Origin: Mesotoga sp.
GTDB taxonomy: Bacteria; Thermotogota; Thermotogae; Petrotogales; Kosmotogaceae
Direction: 5' to 3'
DNA: 6,787 nt
Assembly (NCBI GenBank): GCA_011620045.1
Contig: WOZY01000301.1
Span: 1 to 6,787 of the forward strand
How positions within the stretch are numbered: position 1 is the first letter of the stretch; every line of letters starts with the position of its first letter. The translations under genes were made by a program, and so were the position numbers. The notes beneath the pieces were generated by a model. That model had not been told where the DNA came from and ran no database searches. It was given only the letters and a program-made list of their open reading frames with translations. This document shows, one piece after another, positions 1-3,931 of the stretch.

Positions 1-2
1 CC

Positions 3-95
3 TTTGACCCGCAGGGCGTAGAAAGGGCAAGAACACTTCTTGATGAAATAACAGAATTTACCCTGGAAAGCTCCGGGGATTATTCGAGCAAATAG
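3..95 (+). CDS. C-terminal end of an unidentified protein (5' truncated by window edge)
   Basis: Reading from base 3, an open frame gives about 30 residues containing ERARTLLDEITEF and stops at TAG (93-95). The peptide is mostly an amphipathic, acidic helix followed by a short polar tail (ESSGDYSSK), which is a plausible natural C-terminus. Codon use resembles the Thermotogota-like genes at the right end of the window. Too little is visible to name a family. The other two forward frames hit stops within the first 51 bases, which supports this frame. Whether it belongs with the permease operon downstream cannot be judged; the 180-base spacer and the dyad in it suggest it does not. Confidence 0.5.
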   Translation, partial: FDPQGVERARTLLDEITEFTLESSGDYSSK

Positions 96-135
96 TGAGC
101 CGCTTGTAGATGCAAAGCATCTTGTTAAGTGGACA

Positions 136-159
136 ATATATCGACACATTGCGATGTAT
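136..159 (+). promoter_or_regulatory. Imperfect dyad, candidate ArsR/SmtB-type operator ahead of the permease operon
   Basis: The arms ATATATCG (136-143) and CGATGTAT (152-159) are inverted repeats with one mismatch, separated by 8 bases. Extending inwards adds one more paired position. AT-rich dyads of this size are typical of ArsR/SmtB-family metal sensors, which often control permeases of this class. A TGGACA (130-135) lies just left of the dyad and could serve as a -35 element, but I see no convincing -10, so no promoter is called. The rest of 96-278 holds nothing else I can support. The role is inferred from position and shape only. Confidence 0.35.
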
Positions 160-278
160 CAATCTAAAAAGATGGAAATATCATGTGCATTTGTGGCTCA
201 AAACTACATTGTCGATCTGGATAGAGAAAACGAAATGTTCTGTTTTACCGTTAACTATAAGAAAGCTGGTGCAGCTTT

Positions 279-1202
279 ATGTTTACTAGTGAAAGCCTTA
301 TCCAAGCAGGAAAAACATTTCTAATGCTGTTCGGTGAGTTGTTTGGTCTTTTCATCGGTATCAGTTTTATAGTTGCTCTGCTTCAGATTTACATTTCTCA
401 AGAACGAATTAAGAAAGTGTTAACTACTCCAAGAAAAGGGCTTAATAGTGTTCTTGGCGCTTTATTGGGTGCTGTTACACCATTTTGCTCCTGTTCCACT
501 ATTCCGGTGCTGGTAGGTTTATTTAAGAGTGGCGCGCCTTTCAATGGGGCTATTTCGTTTCTATTAACTTCACCTATCCTTAATCCGGCAATCCTCACTC
601 TTATAATAGCCTTTTTTGGGCTGAAAGCTACAGCTGTTTATGCGGTTTTCACTTTTTCGTTTGCTGTAGTGATGGGCCTTATCCTTGACAAATTGGGCTT
701 TGAAAAAGAAGTCAAGAACGTCACAGTCAAGGGCGGTCATCAGGACAGCGTAAGCTGGGAGACACTGGAGGGTACTTTCTGGCAGAAGCAAGCTCAAGCT
801 ATTAAACTCGGATTGAAGGATTCCTTCGGCCTGTTCAGAGGAGTCGTGCTGTTCCTGCTGTTGGGCGCAGGGATTGGCGCTTTCATATACGAGTTTATCC
901 CCACTGATTTGCTGGCTAGTTTTGCTGGCGCAAATAACCTGTGGGCAGTCCCTTTGGCTGCTATTGTCGGCATTCCCATGTATATCCGTACCGAAACTAT
1001 GATTCCCATTGCAGGTATCTTGGTTGCTAAGGGTGTTGCTCCTGGCGTTATGATTGCATTGATTTTAGGTGGGGCGGGTGCAAGTATTCCCGAAGTGTTA
1101 TTGCTGAACTCTATCTTTAAGAAAAAGATGGTTATTGCATTTGTATTGTGTATCTTTTCTGTTGCAACGATTACAGGCTATGGTTTCAATTCTGTTTTAT
1201 AA
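279..1202 (+). CDS. PF03773-family permease (ArsP_1/DUF318-like), putative metal(loid) efflux
   Basis: This 307-residue integral membrane protein has about eight hydrophobic segments arranged as two related halves. The first half carries TPFCSCST (residues 67-74, cysteines 70 and 72) followed by a Pro/Gly-rich stretch ending TSPILNP. The second half has the counterpart GIPMYIRTET (231-240) followed by ILGGAGASIPE. A polar loop (about 140-180) joins the halves. The Cys-Ser-Cys-Ser motif is characteristic of the predicted permeases of this family. Some members (ArsP) export trivalent organoarsenicals, but most have no known substrate, so specificity is unproven. No in-frame start lies upstream because TAA occurs at 258-260. 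ATG 279 has only a weak Shine-Dalgarno, and ATG 324 (Met16) is a possible alternative. The stop overlaps the ribosome binding site of the Cys-rich gene, so the two are co-transcribed. A dyad at 136-159 may control them. Codon use looks Firmicutes-like. Confidence 0.88.
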   Translation: MFTSESLIQAGKTFLMLFGELFGLFIGISFIVALLQIYISQERIKKVLTTPRKGLNSVLGALLGAVTPFCSCSTIPVLVGLFKSGAPFNGAISFLLTSPILNPAILTLIIAFFGLKATAVYAVFTFSFAVVMGLILDKLGFEKEVKNVTVKGGHQDSVSWETLEGTFWQKQAQAIKLGLKDSFGLFRGVVLFLLLGAGIGAFIYEFIPTDLLASFAGANNLWAVPLAAIVGIPMYIRTETMIPIAGILVAKGVAPGVMIALILGGAGASIPEVLLLNSIFKKKMVIAFVLCIFSVATITGYGFNSVL

Positions 1203-1216
1203 GGAGGGGTTTTATC

Positions 1217-1438
1217 ATGGCTAAAAAGAAAGGCTTTTGGGAAACTCTGCTCGGTGGTACGTCCGGAGAGTGTAGTTGCGATATGAAGCTAACAGAGGAA
1301 ACACCAAAGAAAAAAGGCGGTTGCTGCGATATGCAGATCGTAGAGGAGGCCCCGAAGAAAAAAGGCGGTTGCTGTGATATGCAGATCGTAGAGGAGGCCG
1401 ATAGTGAGGCCGTTGACGACCATAAAACGACCGAATAA
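1217..1438 (+). CDS. Small Cys-Cys repeat protein, probable thiol metal(loid) binder
   Basis: This 73-residue soluble protein has no signal peptide or membrane segment. After a short basic N-terminus (MAKKKGFWETLLGG) come three repeats. The first is degenerate, with C19-S-C21-D-M (residues 17-30). The other two are 16-residue copies of KKKGGCCDMQIVEEA plus one variable residue (31-46 and 47-62), with cysteine pairs 36/37 and 52/53. A short acidic tail ends in TTE. The start ATG 1217 is fixed by an excellent AAGGAGGGG (1201-1209) seven bases upstream, which overlaps the permease stop; an upstream in-frame ATG at 1148 lies inside the permease gene and is rejected. Vicinal cysteines fit soft-metal or As(III) binding, so it may act as a chaperone or buffer handing ions to the permease. 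That role is inference from context; I do not recognise a named family. An alternative is a redox-active accessory peptide. Confidence 0.85.
   Translation: MAKKKGFWETLLGGTSGECSCDMKLTEETPKKKGGCCDMQIVEEAPKKKGGCCDMQIVEEADSEAVDDHKTTE
1307..1402 (+). repeat. In-frame 48-bp tandem duplication inside the Cys-Cys repeat gene
   Basis: Bases 1307-1354 and 1355-1402 are direct copies encoding residues 31-46 and 47-62. Over the first 45 bases they differ at one silent position (TGC versus TGT, second cysteine); only the last codon differs (CCG Pro versus GAT Asp). The preceding unit (about 1265-1306) is a diverged ancestor sharing the C-x-C-D-M core. This shows recent expansion of the repeat by slippage or unequal crossing-over while the frame was kept. 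Confidence 0.9.
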
Positions 1439-1482
1439 CTTTACCTCCACAGAAAGGAGTTGTTTCAATACAATCAGGAGAA

Positions 1483-1836
1483 ATGCTTTCTCATATCGAA
1501 TATTTGCAGGTAACCAGCTCTAATTCAGGTAAGGTATTTTGCGGCGGCGATCAGGGAATGGTTCCCCACCCGGTGGCAGTGGCTTTCTGGCTGCGGCCAA
1601 CATCCTCTTTGTATATCAATCGAAAAAATGATCGTTCCAGCTGTGGCCGGGACAGGGCTGACTTACTGGACTTCATGGAAGATGCTTGACAATCAGTAAC
1701 GCCGGAATCAGATGGCATTCCCTCTACGTCCCTTTTCCTGATGGATCAGAAGACTCGCGCATGGACTAACAGCATTACGCTCGGCGCGACGGGCAACCGC
1801 CTGACCTTGACCGACAGCGCAGAGTTCGAGAAGTGA
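1483..1836 (+). pseudogene. Degraded GGDQ/GCGPT-motif protein (cysteine-peptidase-like) gene
   Basis: Three forward-frame pieces join into one protein. Frame 1 from ATG 1483 reads MLSHIEYLQVTSSNSG then CGGDQG. An extra A in GGAATGG (1557-1558) moves the reading to frame 2, giving WFPTRWQWLSGCG (1559-1597). One base lost near 1597 returns to frame 1, giving PTSSLYINRKN, then a segment ending in DLLDFMEDA, and then TGA (1687-1689) where TGG (Trp) is expected. Beyond it the same frame continues QSVTPESDGIPSTSLFL and ends NRLTLTDSAEFEK at TGA 1834-1836. The restored order GGDQ-x-WFP...SGCGPT...DLLxFMExxW..VTP...TLxxxxNxLTLxD resembles Firmicutes proteins of about 200 residues with a C39-like/papain-like cysteine fold, so the Cys in GCG would be the likely nucleophile. 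A central part between about 1735 and 1760 also seems deleted. The family assignment is from memory of the motif pattern. The gene is certainly non-functional as written. Confidence 0.55.
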
Positions 1837-2149
1837 GCTTTTTAGACCTGACCCGGATGAGGAACACCAGCTTTGCACCCATGACGAGTATTCTAAGGAA
1901 GAAGCGAAGCCGGGGTTTCGAATCGCGGGCAAACGGATAACCGCGAACCTGCTGGCCGACGCGCTGCACACGCTGCCAGAGGAAAAACGCAAGGCCCTCC
2001 TGCTGTACTATTTCTTTGACAAGAGCGACGCAAAAATCAGTGAAATGCTGAATATCGCCCGCAGCACTTCACAGTACAGACTGACAAGCTCTTTTGAGCT
2101 GCTAAAATGCTATTTGGAGGAAAATGCGGATAAATGGGATGCTTGGTAA
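1811..2149 (+). pseudogene. Remnant of ICE-type sigma-70 region 4 accessory factor
   Basis: An open frame (1811-2149) without an in-frame start near its beginning encodes THDEYSKEEAKPGFRIAGKR, then LADALHTLPEEKRKALLLYY and a helix-turn-helix (KISEMLNIARSTSQYRLTSS), ending at TAA 2147-2149. The order (T-x-DEY, LL-x-ALxxLPxxKR, LxYFxDxSDxxI-x-x-xLNxxRSTxQYRxTSS, ELLKxYxEENAD) is that of the short sigma-70-like proteins of clostridial conjugative transposons, which also carry an upstream SFSDLT segment. That segment is present in another frame (VREVSFLDLT, about 1821-1850), so a one-base lesion lies near 1850, and the N-terminal 30-40 residues are lost into the preceding pseudogene. In relatives the protein ends at NADE; here it continues KWDAW because the usual stop is TGG. 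It probably once helped regulate element transcription. Confidence 0.72.
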
Positions 2150-2349
2150 CAGCACCGATAGTCGCGACCAAGGGTGACTCTTACGCTATGAAAGTCGTCA
2201 TGCAGCATTTCAACGGGTACATAGCAAGCCTCTCCATCCGCAAGCTCTACGACGACCGCGGGAACGCTTACTACTGCGTGGACGGGAACATCCGCGAGAG
2301 GCTGCAAGCAGAGCTGATGAAATCGGTCCCGGCGTTCAAGACCGAATAA
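2134..2349 (+). CDS. Conjugative-transposon helix-turn-helix protein (HTH_16-like), possibly frameshifted at its start
   Basis: The 71-residue product contains the pattern VATKGDSYAMKVVMQHFNGY followed by IASLSIRKLYDDRGNAYYC, then VDGNIRERLQAELM. This closely follows the small helix-turn-helix proteins of Tn916/Tn1549-like elements, which follow the sigma-like gene directly, as here. It likely binds DNA and acts in element regulation or excision. The length is normal for the family. The start is odd: the good Shine-Dalgarno TTGGAGG (2114-2120) and ATG 2124 open a different frame (MRINGMLGN, stopping at TGA 2175-2177). That peptide looks like the family's genuine N-terminus, implying a one-base lesion around 2145-2155. 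ATG 2134 gives an uninterrupted frame but poor spacing to the Shine-Dalgarno. The gene may thus be nearly intact but badly initiated. It overlaps the end of the sigma remnant. Confidence 0.7.
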   Translation: MGCLVTAPIVATKGDSYAMKVVMQHFNGYIASLSIRKLYDDRGNAYYCVDGNIRERLQAELMKSVPAFKTE

Positions 2350-2753
2350 GTTCGATATCTCCGTGAAGCCTTTTACCCCCTTTTCAGCTTCCGGGGCAAT
2401 CCGTCTTAGACTCGCTCCTTGAACAATATGCCCGGCGTTACCGACGGCACATCATAAGGCAAGCGGACTCGTTCCGTCTGTATCGAGCCACGCGGCGGAT
2501 ACGCCACGATACTTTTGCCTACGGGAAAAGTGGAGCGATAACCATCAGCGCCGTAAAGCAAGCGTAGCGGCTTGTGGGCAACGACATACAGCCGGGCAGA
2601 TACTCTCGCATTAAACTCCTTCAAAGCACTGTGCGACGCACCCATAAACATGTGACGGGATGAAACTTCCATGGAACTGTGCTAAAAGCCGTCCGTTTTT
2701 TGCCTATTTTAATATCCACCTTTTGAGCCGAAACCGTGAAAGGGGGTATTTAT
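2350..2753. other. Stretch of about 400 bases without a confident gene
   Basis: Between the helix-turn-helix gene and the small frameshifted ORF there is no gene I can name. The sequence up to about 2690 is GC-rich like the flanking ICE remnant and then turns AT-rich (TTTTTTGCCTATTTTAATAT, 2695-2714). The only long ORF is on the minus strand (2406-2672). A 10-base inverted pair, TACCCCCTTT (2374-2383) and AAAGGGGGTA (2739-2748), brackets it. No terminator, tRNA or attachment site is evident. Confidence 0.5.
2406..2672 (-). CDS. Doubtful hypothetical ORF, opposite to the ICE-remnant genes
   Basis: This is an 88-codon frame from ATG 2672 to TAA (2406-2408), rich in Arg, Val and Ser, with no membrane segment, signal peptide or recognisable motif. 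Candidate starts are Met1 and the nearby Met8 and Met10; none has a Shine-Dalgarno. A shorter, very arginine-rich forward frame (about 2407-2567) overlaps it, so the stretch may simply be GC-rich and stop-poor. In favour, the product has a fairly ordinary amino-acid mix (SALKEFNARVSARLYVVAHK, then LRLLYGADGYRSTFPVGK). It could be the leftover of an accessory gene of the element, or chance. Confidence 0.25.
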   Translation of the reverse strand: MEVSSRHMFMGASHSALKEFNARVSARLYVVAHKPLRLLYGADGYRSTFPVGKSIVAYPPRGSIQTERVRLPYDVPSVTPGILFKERV

Positions 2754-2941
2754 ATGGCCAAAAAGGATGTGAATAATGATAAAGCGCCCGGTGATCCGGC
2801 CGCAAGTCTTTGGAAAAGAATTCAACCTACAAAGTGGACGGCAGGGCTTTTATCGTGGAACCCGTGTTCAAGAAAACGGGGAATGAAACCATAGGCACGG
2901 TATTAGTCAAGCTGATGAAAGCAGATACAGAAAAGCCTTGA
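2754..2941 (+). pseudogene. Frameshifted small ICE-type ORF (TnpW-like in kind)
   Basis: ATG 2754 follows a strong purine-rich Shine-Dalgarno (AAAGGGGG, 2739-2746) and reads MAKKDVNNDKAPGDPAAS. The frame then breaks near 2810-2815. The adjacent frame continues LEKNSTYKVDGRAFIVEPVF, then KKTGNETIGTVLVKLMKADT, and stops at TGA 2939-2941. The joined product of about 62 residues has a disordered polar N-terminus and a beta-beta-helix-like end (TYxVxGRxFxVxxxF...ET...VLxxLMxxD). Small proteins of this shape, some named TnpW, lie just before the recombinase gene in clostridial mobile elements; their role is unknown. No recombinase follows here. The match is by general pattern, not a firm identification. 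The frame switch of one base is clear from the sequence. Confidence 0.5.
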
Positions 2942-2991
2942 AAACACCGGGAGGAGTTGCCGGTTACTTCATCGCAGTGCTATTATTGGTT

Positions 2992-2997
2992 GAGGTG
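2992..2997 (+). promoter_or_regulatory. Ribosome binding site deciding the start of the EamA transporter
   Basis: GAGGTG ends four bases before ATG 3002 (six bases if the core is GAGG). An in-frame TTG at 2957 would add 15 residues (beginning MPVTSSQCYY if translated from TTG), but its purine run GGGAGGAG touches the codon, and the extra residues do not resemble a DMT transporter N-terminus. ATG 3002 is therefore preferred. Confidence 0.6.
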
Positions 2998-3001
2998 CTT
3001 T

Positions 3002-3931
3002 ATGGCAGAGACAGAAAGAGACAGGCTCTTGGCATATTTTGCAGGAATCGGTTCTTCAGTTATCTTTGGTCTTTCCTTTCTATTCACGAAGAACGCACTT
3101 GAATACACAAATCCCATGTACTTTCTTTCGTACAGGTTTTCTGTTGCCTTTCTGACTATTTCATTGTTTAGATTGTTTGGTATCGTCAGAATCAGGCCCT
3201 ACAGAGCAGTTTTCAAAGACCTGCTTCTTCTCAGCCTTGTTCAGCCAGTCATGTACTTCATCTTCGAAAATGTTGGGGTCTCTTTGTCCACTTCATCGGA
3301 AGCTGGAATTCTCCTTTCGACAATTCCTATCTTCGTCCTGATCTTCGCCAGGATATTTCTTAAGGAGAGACTTGCCGCTCCTCAGATAATCTCGGTCTTG
3401 ACTGCGCTGTTCGGCATAACTTTGATCACCGCCGGAAAGGGGATTTCCGCAGGAAGCAGTCCCCTGGGACCGGTCATTCTAATAGGCAGCGCAATCTCGG
3501 CAGCCTTCTATAACATTCTCTCGCGAAAAGCCTCGGTCAGGTTCAGATCATGGGAGATCACATATCATATGATGACGATGGGCTTCATCTCTTTCACCGC
3601 GATTGCAGTTATACTGTCTTTGTCGAGAGGAGAGTTTTTCTTCTATGTCAGCGGAATCATTCAGCCTACTGTCGCCATTGCTGCTCTATACCTCGGTACA
3701 TTATCGTCGGTTGGAGCCTTCTTTCTGATCAACTTCATGCTGTCCAAACTCCAAGCTTCGCGTTCAACTGTATTTGTTTACCTGTCAACTGTTGTGTCTC
3801 TTCTGGCCGGTGTTATCTTCAGGGGCGAAAGGTTTGGTTCAATTCAGATTCTTGGAGTAGCTCTAATTCTCTTCGGAGTTTGGGGTGCAAACGCCTTGAC
3901 CAGGAGAAGAATCAAGGAGGAGCTGAAATGA
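3002..3931 (+). CDS. DMT superfamily transporter, EamA family
   Basis: This 309-residue inner-membrane protein has about ten hydrophobic helices forming two EamA repeats (roughly residues 10-145 and 152-295). Each repeat shows the usual end motif of a charged loop after a helix: FLKERL (119-124) in the first and FRGERF (273-278) in the second. The basic tail TRRRIKEELK lies in the cytoplasm. Family length is normal and no residue appears lost. EamA proteins move small metabolites such as amino acids, nucleosides or sugars, in or out; the substrate cannot be told from sequence. The start ATG 3002 has GAGGTG just upstream. The stop overlaps the amylase start as ATGA, so translation of the two is coupled. 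The upstream DNA is mobile-element debris, so the native promoter may be missing or replaced. Codon use agrees with the amylase and unlike the sequence to the left. Confidence 0.88.
   Translation: MAETERDRLLAYFAGIGSSVIFGLSFLFTKNALEYTNPMYFLSYRFSVAFLTISLFRLFGIVRIRPYRAVFKDLLLLSLVQPVMYFIFENVGVSLSTSSEAGILLSTIPIFVLIFARIFLKERLAAPQIISVLTALFGITLITAGKGISAGSSPLGPVILIGSAISAAFYNILSRKASVRFRSWEITYHMMTMGFISFTAIAVILSLSRGEFFFYVSGIIQPTVAIAALYLGTLSSVGAFFLINFMLSKLQASRSTVFVYLSTVVSLLAGVIFRGERFGSIQILGVALILFGVWGANALTRRRIKEELK
3914..3920 (+). promoter_or_regulatory. Ribosome binding site of the GH13 gene, inside the EamA gene
   Basis: AAGGAGG lies seven bases before ATG 3928 and ten before ATG 3931, within the last codons of the transporter. 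It supports ATG 3928, which overlaps TGA 3929-3931, and excludes the longer frame open from 3550, which merely shadows the transporter gene. Confidence 0.7.

Larger units (their letters stand above)
1483..2941 (+). mobile_element. Eroded fragment of a clostridial-type integrative conjugative element
   Basis: The sigma-like remnant, the helix-turn-helix gene directly after it and the small ORF occur in the order seen in the regulatory/recombination end of Tn916/Tn1549-like elements of Firmicutes. At least four lesions (one-base shifts near 1557, 1597, 1850 and 2812, plus TGA at 1687) show neutral decay. Relaxase, coupling protein, type IV secretion genes and any integrase are missing, and no direct-repeat ends can be seen. 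The left limit is uncertain: the permease and Cys-Cys genes may have been cargo of the same transfer, since they share Firmicutes-like character. The right limit lies between 2942 and 3001, because a Thermotogota-like gene begins at 3002. Confidence 0.55.

Noticed and set aside
154..324. A 56-codon forward frame (MYQSKKMEISCAFV...) overlapping the permease start, open back to base 52
   Set aside because: It has no Shine-Dalgarno, overlaps the permease by 46 bases and shows no motif or family resemblance. The run without stops is short enough to be chance.
1217..1438. Classical metallothionein or ArsD identity for the Cys-Cys protein
   Set aside because: Cysteine spacing and the KKKGG-CC-DMQIVEE repeat do not match metallothionein patterns or the ArsD layout, so no gene symbol is given.
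1708..1992. Minus-strand frames of 64-94 codons over the pseudogene and sigma remnant
   Set aside because: They are shadows of GC-rich coding sequence. The forward strand carries recognisable sigma-70 region 4 and GCGPT-type motifs, and the reverse products are low-complexity Arg/Ser-rich.
3550..3927. Upstream extension of the GH13 frame by 126 codons
   Set aside because: It lies entirely within the EamA gene in another frame, has no transporter or amylase similarity, and would bury the signal peptide found at ATG 3928.
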